Shown piece by piece: positions 35,769-44,983 of a DNA stretch of 64,000 nucleotides (within the stretch, counting starts at the first letter, position 1; each line of letters begins with the position of its first letter). The DNA comes from Leucobacter sp. cx-328 (GTDB lineage Bacteria > Actinomycetota > Actinomycetes > Actinomycetales > Microbacteriaceae): assembly GCF_014530035.1 (NCBI RefSeq), contig NZ_JACVMX010000002.1, positions 62,001-126,000 on the forward strand, given 5' to 3'. The translations under genes and the position numbers were made by a program. The notes under the pieces are model-generated. The model saw nothing but the letters and a program-made list of their open reading frames with translations, was not told the DNA's origin and did not search any database.

Positions 35769-36938
35769 ATGCGTCACCATTCACTGACCAAGCGAGCTCA
35801 GATGCTCGGGGCCACTGGAATCGCGCTTGCCGCGACACTGTTGCTCACATCTTGCGGTACCAACGCTGCAGATGCTGAGCACGACAAACTGAAAGTCGTC
35901 GCTACAACGACGCAGCTCACCGACTTCGCCACTCAAGTGGGTGGGGACGACACTGAGGTTACGGGATTGCTCCCGGCGGGCGGATCCGCGCATCATTTCG
36001 ACCCGACTCCCGCAGACCTGCTTGCACTCGGACAGGCCGATGTGCTCGTTGTGAACGGCGCAAACCTCGAATCCTTCGTGGACAGCGCGGTGGAAGCGTC
36101 AGGGTTCTCCGGCGTCATCATCACTGCTGCCGATGGTATTGATCTCGCGGAGGCAAAGCAGATCACGGCCGAGGGTGAGGACGAGGCGAGCGGAACTGCT
36201 GCCGCGGCCGATGCTGTTGCTCATGACCACGATCATGATCACGCCGATGAGCATGACCATGACCACGGCGATGAGGCGAATCACGACCACGCTGAACACG
36301 CAGACGAGGTTGCAAGCGAAACCGCGAATGATCACGACGGTCATGACCACGGTGACACCAACCCGCACCTGTGGACCGCTCCGCGCTACGCGGAGGGAAT
36401 GGTGTCTGAGATTGCAGACGGTTTCGCACAGGCGGATCCCGAGCATGCTGCGAACTACACGAAGCGCGGGGAAGAATACATCGCAACGCTCACCGAGCTC
36501 GACCGGTGGGCTGCTGAGCAGTTCGCCGCTGTTCCCGAAGCTGACCGCGTTCTCGTGAGTGGGCATGATTCGCTTCGCTACTTCCTGCATGACTACGAAA
36601 TCGGGTTCGCCGGTGCGATCCTGCCTTCGTTTGAAGACAACGCTGAGCCAAGTGCAGCCCAGATTGATGCACTTGTTGAACAGATTCACGCACGCGGCGT
36701 AAAAGCCATCTTTGTGGAGTCCTCAATGAGTCCGAAACTTGCAAAAACGATCGCCCGTGAGGCAAACGTCACGGTCGTCGATGACACCGCGCTATACGCC
36801 GATTCACTGGGCTCTGCGGGCTCCGGTGCAGAGAGCTACGTCGGGGCAACCGTACATAACACACGAGCAATTATTGAGGCCTGGGGTGGCAGTGTTACTG
36901 ATCCGCCCGCCGCAGTAGACGCCGCAATGGAGGGATGA
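35769..36938 (+). CDS. znuA: Zinc ABC transporter substrate-binding lipoprotein (ZnuA-like)
   Basis: Surface-anchored cluster A-I metal receptor, 389 residues. The lipobox LLTSCG places the lipid-modified cysteine at residue 29. The mature N-lobe has GGSAHHFDPTPADLLALGQADVLV with the first metal histidines. A His/Asp-rich loop of about 55 residues (HDHDHDHADEHDHDHGDE, near residues 150-195) is typical of zinc, not manganese, receptors. NPHLWTAPR and VSGHDSLRYF supply further ligands. It heads znuA-znuC-znuB1-znuB2-zur and overlaps the ATPase start by 4 bases. Confidence 0.93.
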   Translation: MRHHSLTKRAQMLGATGIALAATLLLTSCGTNAADAEHDKLKVVATTTQLTDFATQVGGDDTEVTGLLPAGGSAHHFDPTPADLLALGQADVLVVNGANLESFVDSAVEASGFSGVIITAADGIDLAEAKQITAEGEDEASGTAAAADAVAHDHDHDHADEHDHDHGDEANHDHAEHADEVASETANDHDGHDHGDTNPHLWTAPRYAEGMVSEIADGFAQADPEHAANYTKRGEEYIATLTELDRWAAEQFAAVPEADRVLVSGHDSLRYFLHDYEIGFAGAILPSFEDNAEPSAAQIDALVEQIHARGVKAIFVESSMSPKLAKTIAREANVTVVDDTALYADSLGSAGSGAESYVGATVHNTRAIIEAWGGSVTDPPAAVDAAMEG

Positions 36939-37747
36939 ACCTCGTGACAAGCAATCAAGCAACCGCCGCAATCTCGCTCGACCGCGCAGCGTTCGGGTAC
37001 GCGGGTCGAGCTCGGGTGCACGACCTCACCCTTGACGTGCCTGAGGGGGCGGCGGTTGCACTGATCGGACCGAACGGCTCAGGAAAATCCACACTGCTTC
37101 GTGGGCTCCTTGGGCTTTCCGATCTGACGGGAGGCACCGTGCACGTGCTCGGCAGGCTTCCCGCCGCAGCTCGCCGCGACATCGGGGTGCTCCCGCAGTC
37201 GGATGCACGTGATACGAGCCTGCCGCTTACACTGCGTCAGGTCGTTGCGATGGGCCTGTACCGACAGGCAGGCGCCTTTGGCCGAATTGGGCGCGCGGGC
37301 CGCGAGGCGATCGATACCGCGATTGCTCACGTTGGGTTGGCGGATCACGCCGGCCGGCTCTTCGGTGAGCTCTCTGGCGGGCAGCAGCAGCGTGGCATTC
37401 TGGCCCGTGCACTTGTCTCGCAGCCGCGTTTGCTGTTGCTCGATGAGCCGTTCAACGGCCTTGACCGCGAAAACCGCGACGTGTTGTTGGAGCTGGTGCG
37501 CGCGCAGCGCGAGGAGAAGCGCACGGTCATCGTATCGACGCACGATCTCGAAATTGCCCGCGAGGCATGCACGCACGTGCTGCTCCTTGCCTCGGGGCAC
37601 GTGCCGGGGGAGCCGGGGCATCCGGCGGCCTTTGGCCCGCTTGATGAAGCGCTCACACTCGATGCCGTCAAGCACGCGTTCCATGAAGTCACCGTTGAGA
37701 TCGATGAGCACACCGTAACAACGACCCACGAAGTGGATACCCCCTGA
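36935..37747 (+). CDS. znuC: Zinc ABC transporter ATP-binding protein (ZnuC-like)
   Basis: A 270-residue ATPase. Walker A GPNGSGKST near residues 47-55, Q-loop PQSD, signature LSGGQQQRG and Walker B LLLLDEPFNGLD are intact, followed by the switch histidine in VSTHDLE. The C-terminal His-rich end may sense or bind metal. ATG 36935 overlaps znuA; GTG 36944 is another possible start. The stop overlaps the next permease start by one base. Confidence 0.92.
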   Translation: MNLVTSNQATAAISLDRAAFGYAGRARVHDLTLDVPEGAAVALIGPNGSGKSTLLRGLLGLSDLTGGTVHVLGRLPAAARRDIGVLPQSDARDTSLPLTLRQVVAMGLYRQAGAFGRIGRAGREAIDTAIAHVGLADHAGRLFGELSGGQQQRGILARALVSQPRLLLLDEPFNGLDRENRDVLLELVRAQREEKRTVIVSTHDLEIAREACTHVLLLASGHVPGEPGHPAAFGPLDEALTLDAVKHAFHEVTVEIDEHTVTTTHEVDTP

Positions 37748-38637
37748 TGGTATTTCTGGTGGCGGCCGTAGGCCTTGACTACTCAGTGCTCGACGCGTTC
37801 TCCATGCCGTTCATGAGCCGTGCCCTCATTGCCGTGATTGCGATCTCAGTCGCAGCAGGCATCGTGGGGCTGTTCGTGAGCTTTCGCGAGATGGAGTTTG
37901 TGACCGACGGCCTTGTGCACGCGGTGTTCCCCGGCCTTGTGGCTGGCTTTTTACTCGGTGGATCCGCCGGCATTCTGCCAGGTGCAGCGATCGCCGCACT
38001 CGGCGCCGCAGCTTTGTTCACACTGACCGATCGGCGCGGGGGCTCAGACGCTGGCGTTGCCGTCGTTCTCACCGGTCTATTTAGCCTGGGAGTGGTGCTC
38101 ATTTCGCGCGGCGGCAGTTACGTGTCACAGCTGCAAGAGTTGCTCTTCGGACGAATCCTCATGGTGACAAGCGATGTCCTCTGGCAAATCATTATTGTCG
38201 CTGTTATTGCCGTTGCAATCGTGTTGGTCACCCGTCGTGCGCAGCTCATGCGGGCGTTTGACCCTGTCGGTGCTGAGTCAGCGGGCTTCCGCCCGTTTGC
38301 GACAGACCTAGCCTTAAACATCGCGGTCGCTCTGACCGTGGTGGCTGGTGTGCAAGCGCTGGGAGTGCTCATGGTGATTGCGGTACTGGTGGTGCCAATG
38401 GCAGTCGCTCGTCTGCTCACCAAGCGCCTCGGCCTACTTGTGCCGCTCGCGGTGCTGGTGTCACTTGCTGCCGGCATCATGGGACTCTGGTTCTCATTTG
38501 ATTGGTCGGTGCGGGCAGGGGCCTCGGCCTCACCAGGGGCCTTGATCGTCCTCATGCTCATTGCGGCATACGTAATTGCGCTTGCGGTACGCGGTATCGC
38601 GCCCCGCAATACTTGGAACGGCAGGGGTAACGCATGA
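37747..38637 (+). CDS. znuB: Zinc ABC transporter permease 1 (ZnuB-like)
   Basis: Cluster A-I ABC-3-type membrane subunit, 296 residues with about eight helices. The FREMEFVTDGLVHAVFPG block near residues 42-60 is the family's conserved cytoplasmic loop that contacts the ATPase. The SAGFRPF segment after helix 5 is also conserved. It overlaps znuC at its start, and the second permease starts 4 bases before its stop. Together with permease 2 it probably forms a heterodimeric channel, whereas many zinc importers use a homodimer. Confidence 0.9.
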   Translation: MVFLVAAVGLDYSVLDAFSMPFMSRALIAVIAISVAAGIVGLFVSFREMEFVTDGLVHAVFPGLVAGFLLGGSAGILPGAAIAALGAAALFTLTDRRGGSDAGVAVVLTGLFSLGVVLISRGGSYVSQLQELLFGRILMVTSDVLWQIIIVAVIAVAIVLVTRRAQLMRAFDPVGAESAGFRPFATDLALNIAVALTVVAGVQALGVLMVIAVLVVPMAVARLLTKRLGLLVPLAVLVSLAAGIMGLWFSFDWSVRAGASASPGALIVLMLIAAYVIALAVRGIAPRNTWNGRGNA

Positions 38638-39512
38638 GCTACTTCGCACTCGCAGCCATTGAACTTTCTTTGCTGGGCCTCCTGGCAGGTGTCGCTGGAA
38701 CACTCGTGGTGCTGCGCCGCCGTTCATTCTTTGCGGTCGCGCTCAGCCACGCGACGTTCCCCGGTGGTGTGGTGTTCGCCCTCGCCGGCTGGAATCTGCT
38801 CATCGGTCAGGCGCTCTTCGCTGCCGTCCTTGTGGCCATCATGGGGCTCCTCGCGAAGGTGCCCGGCCAAGGCTCTCAGGTTTCGAGCGGCGTCGTACTG
38901 GCATTTGGCTTCGCCCTCGGCACGCTGCTCACCGGCCTCAACCCAGGGCTTGGGGTGCCGGTCGAGGCACTGCTAGTTGGCTCGCCGCTTGGTGTCGCGC
39001 CCTCTGACGTTGTCGCGACCAGTGTCGTTCTGGTCTTGTCTGTGATGGTCGTGTGGCTCTTCCGGCGCCGCATTCTGTTCCAGACCTTTGACCCTGCGGG
39101 CTACACCGCTGCAGGGTTCTCCACGGCCTCGGTTGAGCTCGTGGTGACGAGCGTCATCGCTGCCGCGGTTGTTGTGGCCATGCCCGCGGTGGGCGCGATC
39201 CTGGGTGTTGCAATCTTGATTGCCCCTGCGGCAGCGGCGCGGATCATCGCCCCCACCATCACCTGGGTGCCTCCCATTGCGGCTGCCCTGGGAGTCGTGA
39301 CTGGCCTGCTTGGTCTGTGGGTCTCACGTGAGTTTGATCTCGCTGCAGGCGGTGCAGTTGGACTCGTGGCGACTGCGGTCTATATTGCCGCGCTCGCGGG
39401 ACGAGCACTTGTGGGCTTCGTGCGAAGCGCACAGCTTCGTGCCCGTGGCGGCGCGCGTTTGGGTACGGTGGAACCGCAGACCGAATGTGGAGGTGATGGT
39501 CAGCATGCCTGA
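38634..39512 (+). CDS. Zinc ABC transporter permease 2 (ZnuB-like)
   Basis: A second ABC-3 permease, 292 residues, about eight helices. The conserved loop here reads VLRRRSFFAVALSHATFPGGVVFALAG, clearly different from permease 1, so this is an old duplication rather than a recent one. The TAAGFSTASVELV segment corresponds to the family's AGF motif. Its last codons overlap the zur start by 8 bases. The C-terminal cytosolic tail is basic. Confidence 0.9.
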   Translation: MSYFALAAIELSLLGLLAGVAGTLVVLRRRSFFAVALSHATFPGGVVFALAGWNLLIGQALFAAVLVAIMGLLAKVPGQGSQVSSGVVLAFGFALGTLLTGLNPGLGVPVEALLVGSPLGVAPSDVVATSVVLVLSVMVVWLFRRRILFQTFDPAGYTAAGFSTASVELVVTSVIAAAVVVAMPAVGAILGVAILIAPAAAARIIAPTITWVPPIAAALGVVTGLLGLWVSREFDLAAGGAVGLVATAVYIAALAGRALVGFVRSAQLRARGGARLGTVEPQTECGGDGQHA

Positions 39513-39999
39513 TCAACAAGTATCGCAGCCCGAGTTGGCACCCAAGCCGGCACTCAAAGTGGCACCAAAGTCGGCGTCCAGGGAGCGCCAGGATGCGCAG
39601 CCCAAGGCGAAGCGCAATACCTGGCAGCGTGAGGCGGTGCGCGCTGCGCTCGTCGAGCACCGCGGCTTCGTCAGCGCCCGTGAGCTGCATGAGCGCCTAT
39701 GCGCGCAGGGCTCAACCATTGGCCTCGCAACTGTGTATCGGGCTGTCTCTGATCTTGCTGACTCAGGTGAAGCTGATGTCATCGTCTCGCCTGACGGTGA
39801 GAACATCTTCCGTTTCTGTGGAACGCACCATCACCATCACCACCTCATTTGCCGCTCCTGTGGTGCAACCCGAGAGCTGGAAGCCTCGGTCGTTGAAGAC
39901 TGGGCGGGCAACGTCGGCGCCGAGCATGGGTTTGCTGAGATCGACCACGTAGTCGACCTCTTCGGCCTGTGCGAGAAGTGTCAGGCGGCCCGCGTCTAG
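39505..39999 (+). CDS. zur: Fur-family regulator, probable Zur
   Basis: Zinc-responsive repressor of 164 residues. The N-terminal 25 residues are Pro/Ala/Lys-rich. The winged-helix domain (QREAVRAALVEHRGFVSARELHERL, TIGLATVYRAVSDLADSG) precedes the dimerisation domain. The metal-site segment has six consecutive histidines (CGTHHHHHHLICRSCG), and the structural zinc cysteines are in CRSCG and CEKC. ATG 39505 is preferred because GGAGGT lies about 10 bases upstream; ATG 39496 is possible. Cotranscription with the zinc importer and the operator at 35739 support Zur rather than Fur. Confidence 0.85.
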   Translation: MPDQQVSQPELAPKPALKVAPKSASRERQDAQPKAKRNTWQREAVRAALVEHRGFVSARELHERLCAQGSTIGLATVYRAVSDLADSGEADVIVSPDGENIFRFCGTHHHHHHLICRSCGATRELEASVVEDWAGNVGAEHGFAEIDHVVDLFGLCEKCQAARV

Positions 40000-40030
40000 C
40001 GCGCTCGCGATTCTTTTCACCCTCATCTGC

Positions 40031-40087
40031 AAAAAGACCGTAGGGTAAGACGTTTTCCGTGAAATTCGTCTTACCCTACGGTCTTTT
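40031..40087. terminator. Bidirectional terminator between zur and the RND gene
   Basis: A 21-base perfect stem, AAAAGACCGTAGGGTAAGACG (40032-40052) with its complement at 40067-40087, encloses 14 bases. Terminal A and T tracts on both sides suit the two convergent transcription units. Confidence 0.92.
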
Positions 40088-40109
40088 GCATACCTAGGGT
40101 AAATCAGAC

Positions 40110-43100
40110 CTAGCGGTCGCCTGCCCCAGCTCCAGCACCAGCACCAGCACTACCTGCACGGTACGCAGCAACGCGGCGCGCCTCAACAATGCCCCGTGCC
40201 CGCTTGCGCGCGCGACGCAGTCGCTTCCGCTCGTGGCGGCGCTCGACGAGCGTGTACAGCACCGGCACCAGAATCAGCGTGAGCAGCGTAGACGAGATCA
40301 GGCCGCCAATCACAACAATTGCGAGCGGCTTCGAGATGAAGACGCCGCCACCGGTGAGGCCGAGAGACATCGGAATGAGCGCGAAGATCGTCGCAGCCGC
40401 GGTCATCAGAATGGGACGCAAGCGCAGACGCGTACCGTGCTCGACAGCGTCTGCCAAGGACTCGCCGCCCTCGCGCAGGCGACCGATAAGGTCGAGCAGC
40501 ACGATGGCGTTCGTGACCACGATGCCGATGAGCATGAGCAGACCGATGAGCGCGGGAAGTCCGAGCGCAGTGCCAGTGATGAGCAGGCTGAGAATCGCAC
40601 CAGTCGCCGCGAACGGAACCGATACGAGCAGAATCATCGGCCCGCGGAAGCTCCTGAACGTCGCAATCATCACCACGAGCACGAGCGCGATCGCGGCGAG
40701 CATCGCAGCGCCGAGCTGCGCGAATGCCTCGTCCTGCTCGGCGGTCACGCCACCCAGCTCGAACGTGACGCCAGAGGGTAGCTGCGTCTTCTCAATCGCA
40801 GACGCCACGGCCGCGTTTGCGGCGTCGAGGCCGCCAGCCTTCGGCGTCACGCTCAGGGTCACCTGACGTTCACCGCCGGCACGGGTAATCGATGGCGCGG
40901 TGAGTACCTCTTCAACCGTCGCGATTGCACTGAGCGGAATGGCGGTACCGCGAACCTTCGCAGCCGCTTCCTGCTCGTCCTGCGCTGCCTTCGCGTCGGA
41001 TTCTGCCTGCGCAGCTTGCTCGCGTGCCTCGTAAAGACCTTCGATCTGCGCGTCGAGACCGGCAATGCCGCCCTGGGCGCCGGCGATCGCTTCCTGGAGC
41101 GCGGCAATCTGCTGCTGCCGTTCTTCCTGTGCGCGCTGGGCCGCCTGCTCGTCAGGGGTCTGTGGCTTGCCGGGCATGATCGGAGCCTTTGAGAGCTGCG
41201 CCAGCTGCGAGTTCAGCTCCGAGAGCTGGGAGTTCAGCTGACTGCGCTGATCCGCCGCATCACTGATCTGCTGCGAGATCTCATTAGCGGCCTTCGAGCG
41301 CGCGTCATCGGCCTCGGCCTCTGCCTTCTTCTGCAGCGCTTCAGCGGCGATCTTCTGCGCCTCAGCGGTCTGCTGCGGGGTGACGGGGAGCAAGATCTCA
41401 CCGAGCTTCTCGGCGGATCGCGCAGTCCCAGGGGTGCGCAGCAGAATCGAGCGATCTTGACCCTCGAACATGAGCTGACCGATGGTTTCGCCCTCGAGCG
41501 CGTTCGAAATCGCGGCGGCAACCGACGTGCGGTCGAAGCCGAGGCGGGCAGCCTTCATCTCGTCGAGCGTGACCTTCATGACGGGCTGTTCGCCCTGCAG
41601 CTCGCTTCGGACGGACTTGACGCCGTCGCTCTCCTTGAGCTTCTCCTCAAGCAGGTCGCTCGCCTTGCGCAGCGCCTCGGGATCCTTGCCGCTGATCTGC
41701 AGTGAGATATCGCTGCCGCCTGCGCCTGCTATAAATGCATCGTTGGTTGCTTGGCGGATCTCGCCAGCCCCCTTGAGCTTCTGCATCCGCGCCTCAACTG
41801 CTTCGCCGGTCTTCTCGGCGTCGACGCCCTCCTTGAGCATGAGGGTGTACGAAATCGAGGTCGGCAGACCCGGGGTGCTGCCACCGAGGGAGACGCTTGT
41901 GACGACGTCCTGCACGCCTGACACCTTGAGAAGTGCCTGCTCGACGGGCTCAGCAGCCTTGATGAGCTGCGCGGCGTCACCAGACTCGGGTGGCGTCTGG
42001 GTGACCTGCAGAGTTTCCTGGCCGGAGGAGCCGAGGAAGTCAGTCTGCACGAACGGCAACATTGCGAACGTCGCCACAAGAATAAGTACTGAAGCGGTGA
42101 GCGTCAGTGCGGGACGGCGCCTGGTTGCATTGAGCGCGGGCATGATGGCCCGCTGCAGGCGATCCGTCTCAGAGGCGACCTCATCGGCCTCTGAAAGAAC
42201 TTCGTTTGCGGTGGCGCTGGGATCCGCGCCCTCGCCAGTGACTGCCGCGGTCTGCACCGAGACACGATTCTTGGAGCCGCGCATGAACCAGTAAGCCAGG
42301 ACGGGAACGATTGTGAGCGCGACGAGCAGTGAAGCCAGCAACGCAATCGTCACCGTAACCGCAAACGGCCTGAACAGCTGCCCCGTGACTCCCGAGACGA
42401 GTGCGATCGGGAGGAACACGGCCACGGTCGTAAGGGTCGACGCCGTGATCGCTCCTGCGACCTGACGCGTTGAAGCGACGACGCCCTCGACCGTGAGGGG
42501 GCCAGTTCCGCGGCGACGGCTGATGTTCTCGATGACCACGATCGAGTCATCGACCACTCGGCCGATCGCGATGGTGAGTGCTGCGAGCGTCAAAATGTTC
42601 AGCGTGTTTTCGCTCACCCAGAGACCGATGAGGGTGATGAGAAGCGAAAGCGGAATCGAAACGGCCGCGATGATGGTTGACCGCCACGATCCAAGGAACG
42701 CGAGGATTACCAGGATCGCGAAGAGGAGACCGAGGCCGCCCTCGACCGAGAGATCGTGGATCGACTGCTCAATGTAAGGAGCCTGGTCGAAGAGTGCCAC
42801 AAACTCTGCCTTGACGGTCGGCGCGAGTCGATCAAGCTCGGCGTTGACGCCCTTCGAGATCTCGACCACATTGGCGCCCTGGGCGGGGTAAACCTCGAGG
42901 TTCACTGAGGGCTTGCCGTTCACGCGCGCGATTGATGTGATGGGCTCAGCCTCGAGCTTGACATCGGCGATTGCTGACAGCTGGATGACGCCGTCTTCAG
43001 TGCTGAGGGGTGCGCCCTTGATCTGGTCGAGAGAGGTGAGCTTATCGCCAACAGTGACCGAGAGCTGGCCTGACTCAGACTGAGCCTCGCCTGCGGGGGC

Positions 43101-43772
43101 AGCCGAGCCCAGCGTGGCAAGCACCGCTTGAATCTGGGCTGTTTCTACCTTGTGCTTTGCGACATCCGCTGGCCGGAGGTCGATAACGATCCGCTCCTGC
43201 TGGCCACCGCTGAGATCTACGCGCTGCACGCCAGGCACTGCTGCGAGTGCAGGGACGACCTGGCTATTCAGGCGGTCGACGAATGCTGAGGCTGTTGCGG
43301 CAGCGTCGGCTTCCTCAGTACCGGTGGCCGCTGCCTTGTCGCCCGCGCTGAGCATGAGGGCAGGCATCGAGTCAGAGCCACCAGAGAAGACCTGAACGTT
43401 TGCATCTTTCGGCAGGCCAGGCTTGACCGCGTCAACTGCGCCACGGATCGCTCGCAACGTCTCATCGTCGCCGTCCTTGAACGACCACTCGGCGCTGATA
43501 CTCGTCGAGCCGCTTGAAGTCGTCGAGGTCACCTTGGAGACGCCTGGCACGGCAGAGATTGCCTGCTCGAGCGGCTCCGTGACGGCCTGCGACATTTCTT
43601 CAGGAGCAAGCCCCTTGGAATCTGCCATGACATAGGCGGCGGGTACCTGCATGGACGGCATGAGCTCTTGCTTGAGAGAGGTCATGGACACGAGGCCCAT
43701 GACCGCTACAGCGAGAGTGATCAAGCCGACGAGGAGGCGGTTTTTCAGACTGGCGCGAGTGAGGATTGACAC
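40110..43772 (-). CDS. RND-family efflux transporter with coiled-coil insertion
   Basis: Proton-driven membrane transporter of the AcrB/HAE1 superfamily, 1220 residues, 12 helices. Helix 4 carries the proton-relay aspartates in IGRVVDDSIVVIEN; the second half repeats the fold. Residues about 794-937 (bases 40960-41390) form a long Ala/Gln/Glu-rich heptad-like hairpin (DQRSQLNSQLSELNSQLAQL, EERQQQIAALQEAIAG) in the second extracytoplasmic loop, absent from Gram-negative AcrB. GTG 43772 (VSILTRASLKNR) follows GGGAG; the open frame to 43877 has an unconserved extension. No membrane-fusion or outer-membrane partner is adjacent, as expected in a monoderm. The C-terminus ends in a Gly/Ala repeat. 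Confidence 0.9.
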   Translation of the reverse strand: MSILTRASLKNRLLVGLITLAVAVMGLVSMTSLKQELMPSMQVPAAYVMADSKGLAPEEMSQAVTEPLEQAISAVPGVSKVTSTTSSGSTSISAEWSFKDGDDETLRAIRGAVDAVKPGLPKDANVQVFSGGSDSMPALMLSAGDKAAATGTEEADAAATASAFVDRLNSQVVPALAAVPGVQRVDLSGGQQERIVIDLRPADVAKHKVETAQIQAVLATLGSAAPAGEAQSESGQLSVTVGDKLTSLDQIKGAPLSTEDGVIQLSAIADVKLEAEPITSIARVNGKPSVNLEVYPAQGANVVEISKGVNAELDRLAPTVKAEFVALFDQAPYIEQSIHDLSVEGGLGLLFAILVILAFLGSWRSTIIAAVSIPLSLLITLIGLWVSENTLNILTLAALTIAIGRVVDDSIVVIENISRRRGTGPLTVEGVVASTRQVAGAITASTLTTVAVFLPIALVSGVTGQLFRPFAVTVTIALLASLLVALTIVPVLAYWFMRGSKNRVSVQTAAVTGEGADPSATANEVLSEADEVASETDRLQRAIMPALNATRRRPALTLTASVLILVATFAMLPFVQTDFLGSSGQETLQVTQTPPESGDAAQLIKAAEPVEQALLKVSGVQDVVTSVSLGGSTPGLPTSISYTLMLKEGVDAEKTGEAVEARMQKLKGAGEIRQATNDAFIAGAGGSDISLQISGKDPEALRKASDLLEEKLKESDGVKSVRSELQGEQPVMKVTLDEMKAARLGFDRTSVAAAISNALEGETIGQLMFEGQDRSILLRTPGTARSAEKLGEILLPVTPQQTAEAQKIAAEALQKKAEAEADDARSKAANEISQQISDAADQRSQLNSQLSELNSQLAQLSKAPIMPGKPQTPDEQAAQRAQEERQQQIAALQEAIAGAQGGIAGLDAQIEGLYEAREQAAQAESDAKAAQDEQEAAAKVRGTAIPLSAIATVEEVLTAPSITRAGGERQVTLSVTPKAGGLDAANAAVASAIEKTQLPSGVTFELGGVTAEQDEAFAQLGAAMLAAIALVLVVMIATFRSFRGPMILLVSVPFAATGAILSLLITGTALGLPALIGLLMLIGIVVTNAIVLLDLIGRLREGGESLADAVEHGTRLRLRPILMTAAATIFALIPMSLGLTGGGVFISKPLAIVVIGGLISSTLLTLILVPVLYTLVERRHERKRLRRARKRARGIVEARRVAAYRAGSAGAGAGAGAGDR

Positions 43773-44166
43773 CAGACAATACTCCCAAGTGAGGCCAGCA
43801 GGCGCATCGTCCCTAGGTACCATTCCGTGCGGTACCCCGGGGTCATTGAGGAGTTCAAGCGTTGCTTTGAGCGCCAACGCGCGTCAGGGGTCGGGCCAGA
43901 GTCGCTCCGAAGTGCGCCGACGCGCGCCGACGCGGGCAGGCGCTGCGCCCGGGCCTTGCAGTAGATATGCGATCCGCCAACCATATGCAGAATCCGCCGC
44001 CAAAGAACATATTGAGGGCCGATTACATATCTACGGCAAACCTGAGCGGCTAGGGCGTGCGCAGTTTCGCCTCTGTATGCAAAAACGCCTTCGGTCGGGC
44101 GAATATCGCCGAATCGACCTTACCCAAGGCCCTTTTTCATACCGAAGGGCAAAGGGGGCGAACCAC
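43773..44166. other. Intergenic region with two inverted repeats, no gene seen
   Basis: GTAGATATG (43961-43969) pairs with CATATCTAC (44026-44034), enclosing a nested CATATG/ACATAT pair. Downstream, GCCTTCGGT (44087-44095) pairs with ACCGAAGGGC (44141-44150), near a CCCTTTTT tract, and probably terminates the GDSL gene. The spacer is less GC-rich than coding DNA. Short open frames here look spurious. Confidence 0.5.
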
Positions 44167-44928
44167 CTAGCCGCGCGGGAACACCCGCACCCACCCGGGG
44201 TACTTCGCAGTGCGCCCGTCGCCGCTCGACTTGCCGGTCAGGCGCCGCTTGATCCACGGCGCCACATGTTGCCGAGCAAACGCGAGCTCGTCGCGGAACG
44301 TGGGCTTCGCGACCGGATCCGCGTCAATCATCCAATCAGCCGGGGCATCGTGGCCGAGGGTGCGCAGCACATTGGTGGCGACGCGGTGGTGACCGACGGG
44401 CGCGAGGTGCAGACGGTCGTGTGACCAGTACTGGCGCTGCGCGAGCGTGGGGTCTGACCAGTTGTCGGTGTAGCGAAGCCCCAGCGCGGCGGCGGTCACG
44501 CCCGCGGCGGTGACGAGTTCTGAACCTTTGGCGCTGATCCGCGCCCCATTGGGCAGGCCGACGGTTGGGTTCGCGCCTGCGAGCAGGAGGGGCTCCGCGC
44601 CCGATGCCTGGATGCGGCGCAGGGCAGCGTCGGTCTGGGCGATGACCGACTCGAGGTCGGTGCCAGGGCGGAGCATGTCGTTGCCGCCACCGTTGAAACT
44701 CACGAGCGTGGGTTTCAGAGTGAGCGCGGGTTCGACCTGCTCGGCGATGATCGGGCCGAGGAGGCGGCCGCGGATCGCGAGGTTGGCGTACTCGATCGGT
44801 TCGCCGGTGGCGTCCGCGAGGCCTTGCGCGACGAGGTCGGCCCAGCCACGGACTGATCCGTCTGGTCGCTCGTCACCGACGCCCTCGGTAAAGCTATCTC
44901 CGATTGCGACGTAGCGGATCACGCCCAC
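44167..44928 (-). CDS. SGNH/GDSL-type esterase
   Basis: A 253-residue hydrolase. Block I is AIGDSFTEGVGDE with the nucleophilic serine near residue 12. Block II glycine and block III GGGNDMLRPG follow, and the C-terminal catalytic pair is in HDRLHLAPVGHHRVA (D and H). No signal peptide is present, so it is cytoplasmic or leaderless-exported. Substrate is unknown; lipid or carbohydrate esters are usual. The start is GTG 44928; the next in-frame GTG two codons later has better spacing from GGGAG. It is followed by the GntR gene upstream on the same strand with a 55-base gap. Confidence 0.88.
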   Translation of the reverse strand: MGVIRYVAIGDSFTEGVGDERPDGSVRGWADLVAQGLADATGEPIEYANLAIRGRLLGPIIAEQVEPALTLKPTLVSFNGGGNDMLRPGTDLESVIAQTDAALRRIQASGAEPLLLAGANPTVGLPNGARISAKGSELVTAAGVTAAALGLRYTDNWSDPTLAQRQYWSHDRLHLAPVGHHRVATNVLRTLGHDAPADWMIDADPVAKPTFRDELAFARQHVAPWIKRRLTGKSSGDGRTAKYPGWVRVFPRG

Positions 44929-44983
44929 TCCCTACCTCAATTACTGCGGTTTGCGCGCGCGGCTCTTAGCGCCGCAAGCGCGC

